Counted from the stretch's first letter, positions 10,258 to 21,600 are shown. The stretch is DNA of 64,000 bases from Rutpela maculata (GCA_936432065.2 OW386293.2:62208265-62272264), one strand, 5' to 3'. A program made the numbers and translations. Notes: generated by a model from the letters alone, not told the origin.

Positions 10258-12495
10258 TTCACAAGTTCAAACACGTGTTAATTCTTGATAAAGCTTGTAA
10301 AAATATAAGTGAGGGCTCATTGGATTCGGAATGACGTCTAGAAAAATGTGCAAAAGTTATAAACAGATTAAGATTGAAAAAAATGACGAGTTTCGTTTTT
10401 TGCAAATAACTCGAAAACTATTAATAATTGAGAAATTAAAAAAAAGAGGTTCTTAAAGAGGAAGAAATTTCCAATAAAAAAGTCTGGACTTCTGGAACTC
10501 TATCTTTACTATTAATAACTTTAATTTAATGTTGAAAATGGGGCTTCGCACGGCGAACGCTAAACCGTTACGATACTCTGAAACCGATCGTAAGAGTCAA
10601 GTATTAATATAATTTATTTTTAAATTGCGTTATTATTTAGACACTTAAAGGAACAATATTCCGTTGGAAAAAATTTTTTTACCGATTTTTCATAAAACGA
10701 GCTCGTTGTTAATTAACAATTTTTTTTTTTTTTGAGTTTACGTTTATGTTTCAAGTCGGAAAATTGTTAAACAAAAGCCACTAAAATTATTTCGCTTCGT
10801 GAGGACCTTATGTCAACTATATTTTATGAGATTATGACATTGCGATGTTTTTAATTGTTACAGTCTATTAGTTATTAATTATTTAAGCTAACAAGAAACT
10901 AAGAAATTAAATAGAGGTTGAAAATTCTTTTTTATTAATTTTAAAATTATTATTATTACTGTTTTTATATTCAAAATACTATAAAATTATATAAACTTTA
11001 AATTTTTAGTGCTATTTGTTTAAACAAATTTTATAAAGAAATAGATAAATTAAGTATTTTTGAAAAAAAAATTTTTTCTTAAAACATTTTTTTAATTGTT
11101 TATAATTATTTTTTCCCGTTTTTCTTCATTTGAACAAATTATTAAGCAAAAAATATTCTTAAAATTTTTTATTTGCAATTCTCTACAAGGTGGAATTTTT
11201 GTTATTAATTAATTTGTTTATTTAATAAACAATTTCTAATTAACAATCGCCGAATGTGTTTATATTTTTTTAGATAGAAAAAAATAACCAGAACAACCGT
11301 ATACATAAATATGTCAAAAAACATTTTTAATATTTAAAATTTAAAATTCTATAAGAAATATTAACATTTTTTTTTATGTGTTTATGTATACGGTTGTTTT
11401 TTTAATTTTTTTTCTATCTAAAAAAATAAACACATTCGGAGGTTGTTAATAACAAATTATTTATTAAATAAACAAATAAATTAACAACAAAAATCCGCCT
11501 TGTAGAGAATTGCAAATAATAGGTTTTAAGACTAAAATTTTTACTTAATAACTTGTTTAAATAATGAAGAAAGGAAAAAAATGATTATAAACAATTAAAA
11601 AATGTTTTTAAGAAAAAATTTTGTTTAATTCATAATATTTTATAACAAATAAAATGGCAAAAAATGTTTTTCAAAAATAAGTAATTTATCTATTTGTTTA
11701 TAAAATTTGTTTAAACAAATAACACTAAAAATTTAAAGTTTATGTAATCTTATGTTATTTTTGAATATAAAACCAGTAATAATAATTAAAATTAATAAAA
11801 AAAAATGTCAACCTTTTTTTTTTTTTTAATTTTTTAGTTTTTTTTTATCTTAAATAATTAATAACTAATAGACTATAACAATTAAAAATATCGCAATGTC
11901 ATAATCTCGTACAGTATAGTTGATATAAGGTCTAAAGGAAACGTAATAATTTTAGTGGCTTTTGCTTAACAATTATCCGACTTGAAATATAAACGTAAGC
12001 TCTAAAAAAAATTGTTAATTAACAATAGGCTCATTTTATGAAAAATCTGGATTTTTTTTCTTTAAATGTCTGAATAATACCATAGTTTTTTAAAATTCTT
12101 AAATTAACATTTAATACATAAAAAAATATTTTTACTTATTACGGCCGGTTTCGTAACGGCTTTGCGTTTGCCGCACGAAGCCTTATTTTCAACATTAAAT
12201 TAAAATTATTAATAATAGAGATAGAATACCGGGAGTTCTGACTTTTCTATTGGAAATTTCTTCTTCTTCAAGAATCTTTTTTTTTAATTTCTTAAATATT
12301 AATGGTTTTCGAGTTATTTTCAAAAAACGAAGCTCGTTATTTCTTCAATCTTAATTTGTTTATAACTTTTGCATTTGTTTATATGCGGGTTTGAAAGTTT
12401 TGCACATTTTTCTAGACGTCATTCCGAATCCAATGTGCCCTCACTCACATTTTTACAAGCTTTATCAAGAATTAACACGTCTTTGAACATGTGAA
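10258..12495. mobile_element. 2.2-kb AT-rich foldback (giant inverted repeat)
   Basis: The two halves are inverted copies of each other over about 1.1 kb each. Matched pairs include GTGTTAATTCTTGATAAAGC (left, about 10277) with its complement near 12470, GGATTCGGAATGACGTCTAG (left) with the complement near 12415, the 'cttcgcac' and 'gcacgaagc' pair at 10550/12175, and AACCGTATACAT (11295) with ATGTATACGGTT (11384-11395). The centre is near 11345 with a short spacer of about 60-90 bases. It is extremely AT-rich and has no ORF. The structure fits a foldback or long-TIR non-autonomous DNA element, or an inverted duplication. No convincing target duplication was found at the ends. Confidence 0.85.
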
Positions 12496-13728
12496 CTAGT
12501 GTATGTTGGAGATTATTTTAATTCGTTTTGTTTATATTTTTGGATTTCTTATTGGATTCTATTTAAGAAAAGTATAGTAGGTGACCCAAGAACAACCTCT
12601 TGTAGAGAAATGCATGGTTGAAAGAGTTGTAGAGTTACCAAGACACCGTTAAAGATAAAGCTGTCGAATTGATGGAAAAAATTATACGATAAAGTTTGAT
12701 AGCTTAAATTATAATATATTTTTTACTTTACACTTGCCACTCTGCTTCAAAATTAATCAGTTTGGAGCATCTACACCTCGTGATTTTAAATGTAAGTTCA
12801 TAGATATCTGTAAAACTATAATTCATCTAAACTAACAAAGTTTTTTCCAAAGTATATATTTATATAAAAAAAATTAAAATTTAATTGCAGTTTACTTTAA
12901 GTAAACATATTGTACATATTGCACGTAAAGTATATTTTAGTTTTAATTCGAGCTAGTTTTTTCGTTGATAGTGTTTAAGTAATTCAACAATTTTTACTTC
13001 TATTTCTCTCATGATATTAATTATTATAGGTCACTCAAACAACATGTTATAATTAGAATAATAAAGTTGATATAAAAGTCATACAATTTTGTTAATATCT
13101 CCGCGCAATTTGTATAGTTTGAATGTAAATTACCGTGATTTTTGATTCGTGGTATCTAGCAATTCGTTAAAAAATGGGTTTCTGGAAATATCTTGAAAAT
13201 TACGAATTATGTCAAAAACTGTTATTTGTACGACTTGAAACATAAGAAATTAACTTTACCTTAAATTTCAGATTAGTCCCGTTCAAAGATTGTTCGAGAT
13301 ATTATTTTTTTAAGGTTTTGTGTTTTTTCGCCCCTTTCTAAATGTCAAATTTCAACACGTATTTTTCGTGAATAACTTAAAAACCGAAGGGTCTGAAATT
13401 GGTTATTACAACGTTGAAAGGTAATTAAATTTAATACATTCCGGTTCTTGTACAATAAAAATTGTCAAAGTTATGGCTATTTGTTAAAAGATTACTTTTT
13501 TTATGAAAATCGAAATTGGAGTATTACTTTCAATTGAGTTGTGATAAAATAAATCATTCAAAATTTGTTGTAGCTTTTGGAATAAAACCGCTGCCTAAGG
13601 AATCAATATTTCCACATCCAGATTTCCCATCCAAGTCTCTTTAAAGGAAAACATCTTGACCATATTTGCACTCTAGTATGTGGAAATAATTGGTCACAGA
13701 ATTCTAATAACAGGGCGTTGCCGAATGC
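12496..13728. other. Non-coding, nothing recognised
   Basis: AT-rich sequence with no supported ORF. The stretch 13140-13500 has the look of a dispersed non-coding repeat, but I see no second copy in the window. Confidence 0.4.
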
Positions 13729-14100
13729 TAGCCAAATCTCCAGAACTTCCGGACGCTGCCGAATACGAGGGCAAATTCCGGGCGTTTCCGTATCCATATT
13801 AAGATAGTGCCAAATCCATATCCGGGCGCGCATGAATACCAAGGTAATTTCTGGGCGCTGCCGAATCGATATTAGGATGCCGCTGAATCCATTTTTGGGC
13901 GCTGCCGAATTCCAAAGTAACTTCCGGGCGCTGCCAAATCCAAATTAGAACGCCGCCGAATCTATATTCGAGCGCTGCATAATTTATATTCGGGAACGGC
14001 TAAACACCAAGGTGACTTCCGGACCATGTCGAATACCAAGGCAATTTTCAGGCGCTGCCGAATCCATATTCGAATCTTTCCGGGCGCCGCCGAATCCACT
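13729..14100. repeat. Decayed GC-rich tandem array
   Basis: A degenerate array whose core is GGGCGCTGCCGAAT, followed alternately by 'ccatatt' or 'accaaggtaatttcc'. Units are roughly 28-60 bp and about ten are recognisable (for example near 13740, 13855, 13895, 13925, 13970, 14050 and 14085). GC content is far above the surrounding DNA. No reading frame is kept across units, so it is not a coding repeat. Confidence 0.7.
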
Positions 14101-14234
14101 ATTAAACAATACCTCCAGGATCCATTTTGGTTGCACGATTTGACCCAAACATACTAACTACCGTACAAAGCTTTTAAAATGAAGTTAAATAGAAGATTTT
14201 AAAAATTAAGTTTCTGGACTGTTATTAGCTTGCT

Positions 14235-14420
14235 TTATTGTTTTTCCCTATTTACCCCATTTAACTCACAACCCTTCACCGGAATTAGCGCAAGACATAA
14301 TCTAGTACCAGATCTCGTCATGGAACATATGTGTGCCAAATTTGAAGACAGGATCTTAGACGACCGTTGAGAAGAAAACGTGCGTACAAAAAAGTTACAG
14401 ACCGACACACAGACAGAATT
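14235..14420 (+). repeat. Dispersed-repeat fragment ending in ACAGACCGACACACAGACAG
   Basis: The segment runs through 'catatgtgtgccaaatttgaa' to a tetranucleotide-like end (cagaccgacacacagacag). This resembles the 3' parts of many non-coding insect repeats, and the analogous end 'tcagtcagtcagtcagtc' closes a repeat in the M elements near 45.8 kb. Identity is not established. Confidence 0.35.
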
Positions 14421-14510
14421 TTTTTCTCTCTTAAATTTAAAATCTCGACGTTTTATGACATTTATTATTTCAGCAAAAAACATTTTGAAATTTTTTTTAA
14501 GAATACTATA

Positions 14511-15263
14511 CAGGGTGCGCCACTTAAAACTCCCCAGGCTTGCAACTTTCTTATTTTTTAAACTACGACCATGTTGGGCATATCAAATTGTAGATAATTT
14601 TAAGGCATTTAAACATGTGTACAGAGTGATTTACAAAAAAATTAAAATAATTGTTAAGAAAGAAAACTTAATTTCCTTGAATATTTGTTTACCTCATCCT
14701 ATACATGAACTTCGTCAATGTTTTCTTATAAAAGTTTTAATTAGCTTCAATTTATGTTATGTTTATTACGTCATATCCGAAATTCTTTTTAGTTTTGAGA
14801 AAGAAATTAAAAACACTCCTTCCGACTCCTGATTTTTTTAAAATAACTGAAAAAATGTAAATAATAATTTTATGCTTTATTTGTAAAAGACATATCACAA
14901 AAAATCCTCAACGTAACAAAACAGCAACAAGAAACAAAAGAAATAAATATTTTTAAAAACAAACTCTATTAAAATGTACTAAATAATAGGAATTTTTATT
15001 CTTAAAACTTTTTTTTAACATAAATTGAAGCTAATTAAAACCTTTATAAGAAAACATTAACACATTTCATGTACAAGTTGAGGTAAAAAAATATTCAAAG
15101 AAATTAAGTTTCCTTTCTTAACAATTTTTTCAATTTTTTTTTAAATCACTCTGTATGTGTGTTTAAGGCTTTAAAAATGTCTACAATTTGATATGCCCAA
15201 CAAGGTCATCGCTTTAAAAATAAAAAAGTTACAAGTATGGGCAGTTTTAAGTGGCGCACCCTG
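14511..15263. mobile_element. Palindromic MITE flanked by TA
   Basis: A 753-bp near-perfect palindrome. The ends are CAGGGTGCGCCACTTAAAAC and its complement, flanked by TA on both sides (14509-14510 and 15264-15265). The arms stay complementary for about 250-300 bp, for example 'gggcatatcaaattgtaga' near 14576 and its complement near 15180. A TA flank suggests the Tc1/mariner superfamily. There is no transposase; the 150-residue ORF at 14380-14832 is a by-product of AT-rich sequence. Confidence 0.82.
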
Positions 15264-15540
15264 TACATCTTTCCACTCCACTACGTGGATGTGGAAGTAA
15301 TAAATCAAATGGCACATATTTTCATTAAAAATAATGTATGTTTTTATCCGAATTTGTTATAAATAAGAAACAAGAAATGAAATGTTTCATATTTCTATTG
15401 TGAAATATAGTTCATTTAGTTATCCTTAAAATAAAATCATGGAAAAAAACATTTTATATTTATTACAAAAAATGTTTTGTAAGACATACAAAGAAAAATG
15501 TTAGTGTAGTTTTGGTGAATAAGTATACTCATCCTTAAAA

Positions 15541-15830
15541 GGCATCCGGAGGTCATTTCAAGGTAAATTTGAGAAAAACAGAGGAGAAGCTGTCAAAAAT
15601 CTGAAAAAATTTATATATAGGTTTTTTGGGTCGCTGAGTCTGCATTCGATGTCGGTTGACCTCTACCACGTCAGTTTCAAGGTCATTTGAAGGTTAAAGT
15701 AAGAAAAGGTGGTTGAAAGAATCTGAAAAAATTCATACAGGTTTTTCGGGTCGCTGAGTCCGAATCCCGTGTTCGCTTACCCTTAAAAAAAAAAAGGCAT
15801 CCGTCATTTCAAGGTCATTCTGAGGTCATT
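15541..15830 (+). repeat. Tandem ~120-bp repeat, plus-oriented copy
   Basis: Two or more units contain 'ggtcatttcaaggt', 'ctgaaaaaatt...atataggtttttt' and 'gggtcgctgagtc'. The same family occurs inverted at 16565-16770. Non-coding. Confidence 0.65.
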
Positions 15831-16094
15831 TCAAGCCTGCATCCGTCCGCCAGCTTTAGCTGCACATGAAGATTCTTCGGCTATCTCAGTGCAAATATAT
15901 TTAACTCAATGAATCACCTACTTATTTTCTTCTGTGAAAGGATGGCCTTTAGGTATAGTTGCAGAAGCAGAGCGAACATGCGAGTAGAGAGTACCGATAG
16001 ATGGCGCATGCCCACCGCAAGTGAGTTGGGGCAGAAGAGGGATAAAAGTTCGGCGCGAATCACGGGCGTTTGCTTCACTCACTTGGAGCTCAAT

Positions 16095-16240
16095 CAGTGC
16101 CAGCTTAGGGCCTCGCATTTAGGTGGCCTCAGAACTCAGATTTCATACGCAGATATGCACGTTTATTTCATTAGAAGAGAAAGCTTCAACTAAAAACATA
16201 CCTACAGCTTAGGGCCTCCGGTTACCTAAAACCGGCCCTG
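16095..16240. mobile_element. 146-bp hAT-type MITE with 8-bp target duplication
   Basis: The insert begins CAGTGCCAGCTTAGGGCC and ends, read inverted, CAGGGCCGGTTTTAGG. The short imperfect terminal inverted repeat follows the CAGNGCC pattern of hAT elements. It is flanked by a perfect 8-bp direct repeat, AGCTCAAT (16087-16094 and 16241-16248), the usual hAT duplication length. It is far too small to encode a transposase. Confidence 0.8.
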
Positions 16241-16279
16241 AGCTCAATCCTATCAGGATCAAACTAATTTAATGGTTTT

Positions 16280-16515
16280 TTGAGTCAGACAAACTGACAA
16301 AGAGGCAGACAGACTGTCAGATAGAAACATTTAGTCTTTCACTTAGACAGGAAGATAGACAGAATTACCGACAGAAAGGCAGGTAGAAAGGTAGGATGTC
16401 AAATAGATGGACAGAGAAAATGCAGGCGGATGATAAATACAGACTAACAAGCAAACAAACAGGTGTGCAGGTATAAAGGCAGACAGATAAACAGATAATA
16501 AGTAGGCAGGTGAGC
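16280..16515 (+). repeat. Degenerate (GACA)n-like low-complexity tract
   Basis: An imperfect run of GACAGA / CAGGTAGA-type words. Weak ORFs on the complement are artefacts of this composition. Confidence 0.7.
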
Positions 16516-16564
16516 ATTCGTATAAATTTTTTCTAATTTTTTTCACCTCTATTCTTACTTTAAC

Positions 16565-16770
16565 CTTCAAACGACTTTGAGCATGAGGTGATAAAGGTCA
16601 ACCGACATCGGATTCGGACTCAGCGACCCCAAAAACCTATGTGTGAATTTTTTAAGATTTTTTCATAAACCTTTTCTTAGTTTGACCTTCAAATGACCTT
16701 GAACCTGACGTGATAGAACTTAACCGACCTCGGCAACGGAATCAGCGACCCCAAAAACCCCTGGGTACCT
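16565..16770 (-). repeat. Inverted copy of the ~120-bp tandem repeat
   Basis: Complement of the family at 15541-15830: 'gactcagcgacccc', 'aaaaacctatgtgtgaattttttaa' and 'gaccttcaaatgaccttgaa' appear in two units. Together with the 15.5-kb copy it makes a long inverted arrangement around the hAT MITE. Confidence 0.65.
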
Positions 16771-16831
16771 AGGTAGAGTCCGGTGTATTTTTTCTAACTA
16801 AATGTTGAATCTTCCACCTTCCAAAGATATT

Positions 16832-17086
16832 TTAAAAACTTAGATTATTCTGAAGCAAAAATGTAAATATTTCCCTCTAGCAAGAAATAAAAATGTTTTA
16901 AAAAGCATTCGAGACCATAACTCTAGAATGTATTTGTTGGTTAATCATAAATTTTGCTACTAATTAATGATAGTTTGTTGGAGTCATCTAGAATGCTTTT
17001 CAAAAATTTTTTAAACATTTCAAAAATTTTTCTCTTGCTGGAGGGAAATATTTACATTTTTGCTACAAAATGATTAAGTTTTGAAC
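16832..17086. repeat. ~255-bp palindromic element
   Basis: Arms of about 110 bp are complementary. GCAAAAATGTAAATATTTCC near 16855 has its complement near 17045-17065, and 'tctagaatg' and 'aaaaagcatt' have counterparts near 16990. It fits a short palindromic MITE. No clear target duplication. Confidence 0.6.
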
Positions 17087-17139
17087 ATTTTACTTCTTTA
17101 AGTATATCATCTCTTTGAAATATTTTATATTATTTTCTG

Positions 17140-18215
17140 CTTTTCTGCATTCCGTTGGTTCCAAGTTTTCTCCTCGCCAAACATGAATTTGGAGAAATAC
17201 TCTGTAAGAATGTTGACGTAATGCCTCGGATGTTGCTGGCAGTCTTGGTAGAATCCCGGTAGTACTAGATTGGCCGACTAACTTATTGAAGATAATGAAT
17301 CTTTGATGATTCAAAGATGTCTCTTTTTTGGGGGCTTTGTATACTGCTAGCGCGAATTTCTCTCCAGCACTTGCAATTTTTTTTTCGTTGAGCTATGGTT
17401 GTTGAATATACGGACAACCTCTTCGAGATCTTTTCTTTTATTGACGCATTCCACCGTTTGCACTTTTCCTTTACCAAAGAAAGCTGAAGTGGTATCGCAT
17501 CCACTGAACGTGTGGCCATACAGCTTTTTAAAACTTCCGAGGACTGCAAGTCACGAGAACTGTAATCTTTATTTTTATTTTTCTCTGAGCCTATAAGAAA
17601 CGGATATCTTTATCTTCAGGTGCGAAAGCGATAATCAATGCGAGAAGATCAATATCTTGTCCGAGGATGACCACTGTATCGTTTTCATGAGATTCGTTTA
17701 AGGCGGTTTGAACTATGAGTACGTCAGCATGGTCTACAGCAGTAATTGTTTTGATTCCCTCGCTTTTAAATCTCTCCACCAATTTCAAAATAAACCGTTC
17801 CTTTTTGTGAGATTGTTTATTATTTTATTTTGCGTTTCAGTCAGTGGCGTGTTCCCATGAAAAACAATTTCCGATGAAATGCGTTTCAAAAGTCGCTGCT
17901 GTCTTTCGATGCTCTTCATACTGCAGGCATTGTCAGCATATCCGTCAAACACTACAGTCACTTTTTGGCCATAATGTTTACAGATAAAGCTGCTTCGGCC
18001 ATACTACACGATGAATCAAATTTCCGCCATCAACAATGAACTGGCAATCGAAAAAATCTATTGGCCTCTCTCGTACAGCATTGAAAATATCATACAGATG
18101 ATTTCTTAATTTTCCTCATTAACCCTTTTTCATCGAAGAGAAGAAGTGGAATTGAAGCAAGCTCAAAGTTGAAATATGACTCCAAATCTTCTTTTGAGTG
18201 AACAGTACAGATTAT
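17140..18215 (-). pseudogene. PIN/XPG-like 'GCDTTSAFF' family pseudogene
   Basis: Read on the minus strand, conserved blocks of a widespread but poorly named arthropod protein family appear in order. They are EDLESYFNFELASIPLLLFD (about 18200), FIVDGGNLIHRVVWPK (about 18030), VVFDGYADNACSMKSIERQQ (about 17950), VDHADVLIVQTALNESHEND (about 17700), VVILGQDIDLLALI, HTFSGCDTTSAFFGKGKVQ (about 17500), and LPATSEALRQHSYRVFLQIH (about 17230). The acidic residues and the VILGxDxDLL block suggest a PIN/XPG-like nuclease fold. I know the family as repeated and transposon-associated; its biochemical role is not established. Many frameshifts and stops make this copy inactive. Confidence 0.72.
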
Positions 18216-19266
18216 CCTCTAATATAATTGCAAGGAAGGGGAAAATAAATAAACTACTTGCGACAAAACCCTCTATATATGCATCTAATAGAGAAAATTC
18301 TCCTCAATAAATTCATTCCTGAGCATTTTTCTCATTAAAGTAACCAGTTTTAAGATATTCGGAGTCAAACTTGGAATAGGATGGATTTTTACTTCTGCGC
18401 CCCAAACTACCCCTCTGTTCGGACGCTGTTAGCGCGAAATAGCTGAGGATAAGCTACAAGGTTAATAGTACATTTTTTATGCAGAATTTAATGAGACAAA
18501 TTTTTTATTTCCTATACTTTTTCTCTTTCGACGAACGGTTTGCAAGATAAAAGTGAAAAACCAGCGTTAAGTCCCCGTAATATGGCCGAAGCAGCTCTAT
18601 TCATAATCACTATGGACGTTCCACTCCTAAATTGGGGGGAACTTTTCGGGTATTTATTTCTAACCCTATCTAGATTACGCATCCCAAATATTATTACTTT
18701 ATAAATTATTTCTTCTAAAATATCTAATTTACGTGGAGTAATATGTAACAATTGTGTTACAAAATTGAACTGATTCAGTGATGTCTTTTGAAAAGCATAT
18801 TAAATAGTAATAATAATTCCCTTAAGTACATATTTTGAATTACATACATTATTCTACAATAGATATTTAGCGTGAACGGCTCATTTTAAAACAGATAATC
18901 ACACATTATCAGATAAAACACCAACGTAATCTTATAGAGTACTACTTACACAATATTAATCATCATAATAACAAACGCCCACGGTTGCATAGCGCAACTA
19001 ATTGCGCAAGCGCTAGAGCATTTTACACAATAGAAGTCTGGCAACCTCGAAGGAGGCGAACGCTACCGTTATGTATAACAGTTTTAAATACATTGAGTCA
19101 AAGAGGTACTATTTATATAACGAGGTGCAAACATACCAATCGTATGAACAAAAAAGTGTATGTAAAAAAAGATAAAAATCCTTTCCCCTCTCCGTGTGCC
19201 CTTGGTAAGTGAAATTTGGCAGTTATGTATATGTAAACAGAAATAATCTATCTATATTATTTCTAG
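18216..19266. other. Non-coding; possible LTR region upstream of a gag gene
   Basis: No gene is recognised. The part nearest 19266 precedes a candidate primer-binding site and, further on, a retrotransposon gag, so it may include a 5' LTR. No second LTR copy exists in the window to test this. A GTAAGT at 19205 and TTTCTAG at 19266 would fit a tiny intron equally well, but I cannot support it. The open frame at 18512-18751 (minus) resembles nothing I know. Confidence 0.3.
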
Positions 19267-19284
19267 TGGAGGTGCGGGCGCCAC
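19267..19284 (+). promoter_or_regulatory. Candidate tRNA primer-binding site of an LTR element
   Basis: The sequence TGGAGGTGCGGGCGCCAC starts with TGG, the complement of the tRNA CCA end, and lies about 400 bp upstream of a gag reading frame. The matching tRNA was not identified and the LTR edge is not proven. Confidence 0.3.
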
Positions 19285-19649
19285 AAATTTGTAAGGAGGC
19301 GGACACGATACAAATGCACATATATAAATCCAATAGTAATAGTAAAAAAAAGATGATTCTATTCGAATCTGTTTAGATGCTAGAAAAGTAAACAATATAA
19401 CAAGTCCACAATATGAAAAACCAGTCAATATAGAAAGTATTATTGGCCAAACTTGATTTTAAAATTCATTTTGGCAGTAAAAGAAAAATTTAACTTAGGC
19501 AACCAAACATGCAATAGTGTAAAAAAATAATGAATGAACAGTAAATATAGTTAATATATATAAAAGCATTAATAAAAGTAATATTAAATTTAATTAATAT
19601 AGAGAATCTTTTGAAATTAACTTAAATTTATAAATAAATACATTGACAT

Positions 19650-20219
19650 ATTCAATTAGCAATCTACAAGAGCCCTGCGATAAAGAGAAAAAATTTTGAG
19701 ACACAAAAGATACAAAATCAAAAGATAACACAAAAACTAGACGCACAAAACCAGAAATTAGACAAATTCACAGAAAAAATAGAAGAAACAGTAACAACAC
19801 TAGAAAACAAAATGTTAACATTACACACTAAACTAGTTGAGTCTAACACAGCATTATATACAGAAATAGAAAAAACAAACACGAGAATAGACAAGCTAGA
19901 ATTATACACACAAAATTTTGAAAAAGAAATCCTAGAGAAAGCGAACCATGAAGTTCAAAGCAAAATAAGTGTTGCTGATGTACAATTTATGAAAAGCATA
20001 GATGTTCAAAATGAAAAGCTAGAATTAGAGACGAAAATAACTAGGAAAAAAATAGAAAAGTCCAAGTCTAATGTTCATACAATTCAACGTGTCTATAACA
20101 GGTCGCTATTACCATTTGAATATGATTTAATTTTCACGGGTGATAGGAAGGTACATCCTAAAGTTTTTATCAAAAGTTTAAAAGAAGAAATAAATGAATT
20201 ACCAGAGGGAAAAATGTAA
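19650..20219 (+). pseudogene. LTR retrotransposon gag, N-terminal piece
   Basis: The frame is open upstream of the first internal ATG (19812), from about 19660. It encodes a long coiled coil (KLDAQNQKLDKFTEKIEETV, then TLENKMLTLHTKLVESNTAL) followed by DLIFTGDRKVHPKVFIKSLK, a motif typical of insect LTR-element capsid regions ('F.G....HP..Fl'). It breaks off at 20219, where LINE sequence on the other strand begins. Later parts of what appears to be the same gag are found at 21745-21950 and 24446-24684. The protein would form the particle core; this copy is destroyed. Confidence 0.7.
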
Positions 20220-20225
20220 AATATT

Positions 20226-21600
20226 TTATACGGAATACTTAAAAACAATTTTGTTAAAACATTTAATGCCGATATGTCTTGGAGAATTTTCTCCTAATGC
20301 AAGGCGGCTATATGGCTGATGCAAATTTTCCATGTTTCTCGTGTGATGTGTATGAACATCACTGTTTCTGGGGAATTGAGATTCGTTTTCTTTGATGAAC
20401 ATTATTAGTCGGTAAATATATAAACTAGGTAAGGTAAGTATTTGCCAATCTTTAAATAATGGTTTACAGCAAGTTAAGGGGTGAGTTTTAGACATAGTTC
20501 TTATAACCTTTTTTTGATATTTAAATGCTCTTTTAAAGTATGAAGAGTTCCCCCAGAAAATGAGCCCATATTGTACTTGACACTGAACCAATCCATAGTA
20601 CAGAGTTTTCAGACTGCTTATACCGACAGTATCTCGCAGATTTCTTATTATGTAGCAGATAGTGCTTAATTTTGAACAAACTGTATCTATATGCTTTTCC
20701 CATGTAAGTTTCTGATCTAAAGTAACGCCCAGGAATTTAGTACTTGTTGTACTCTGAATGGACTTGTTTAATATCTTCAGATATAGATCATAATTTGTTA
20801 CCGCATTTTTTGGCAAAAATCGCATATGACGTTTTATTTATATTTAAGTTTAGTCCATTTTCGCTACAATAATGACTCATTTCCTGTGATGCATTGTTGC
20901 TGTTGATGACAATCTGTTCAATACAGTTATGAGACATTAGCATATTTGTGTCATCTGCATAAAGAAGAAGTTGATTTGTAGTGATGCATGTATTAGGTAT
21001 ATCATTAATAAAAATTATGAAAAACAGAGGTCCCAAAATAGAGCCTTGAGGCAATCCCAGATTTATATTTTTTGTTTTTGATTTAATACCGTCAACGATG
21101 GTGGTTTGCATATGATTTTGTAAATATGAGGCAGCCCAGCTGTATGGTGCTCCGCGTACCCCAATGCCTTCTAATTTCATGAGCAATAGATTGTGATCTA
21201 TAGTATCAAATGCACGACTTAGATCATAAAAAGACCTAGGACATGATTCTTGTTGTTTAGTGCATTGTATATAAAATCTACGCAGTCTAAGATAGCAGTA
21301 TTGGTGGATCTATTTTTACGAAAACCATTTTGGACATTTGATATTAAATCAAAATTCTCTAAATAATTGGTCAGTCTTATGGAGTATGACACCTCAAAGA
21401 TTTTAGCAATTTGACTTGGCATACATATAGCTCTGTAACTCATAATGTCTGTTGTGGGACCTTTGTTTTTATATACAGGTATACATTTGGATTCTTTTAA
21501 GTTGGGAAATATACCAGCTGAAAACGATTCATTCACTAAGTACGCCAATGGCTCATCAATAAAGTTTTTCACTGATTTCATCACTTCATCACAAACAACA
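20226..21600 (-). pseudogene. LINE ORF2 fragment (reverse transcriptase)
   Basis: Reverse transcriptase of a Jockey/CR1-like LINE in three frames. 21584-21219 holds KCIPVYKNKGPTTDIMSYRA, GFRKNRSTNTAILDCVDFIY. 21186-20788 holds LGLPQGSILGPLFFIIFIND and LLLYADDTNMLM, so the catalytic YADD is intact. 20825-20226 is the C-terminal part: FLGVTLDQKLTWEKHID, ILTLPSLYIYRLIMFIKENE and HTHHTRNMENLHQPYSRLAL. It is truncated 5' near 21600. It also lacks its own 3' end: the C-terminus breaks at CFNK where relatives continue, so 20220-20240 is not a normal LINE 3' junction. Confidence 0.85.

Noticed and set aside
14380..14832. 150-residue ORF and its overlapping frames
   Set aside because: They run from a dispersed repeat into one arm of the palindromic MITE; composition is biased and there is no domain.
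15909..16193. 94-residue ORF and antisense 66-residue ORF
   Set aside because: The frame crosses the left end of the hAT MITE, so it cannot be an ancestral gene; no homology recognised.
18512..18751. 79-residue minus-strand ORF
   Set aside because: No recognisable domain, no start context, isolated between a pseudogene and a putative LTR region.
19205..19266. A 62-bp intron (GTAAGT...TTTCTAG)
   Set aside because: Splice-like words are present but there is no coding sequence on either side to support it; an LTR/primer-binding-site reading is equally possible.
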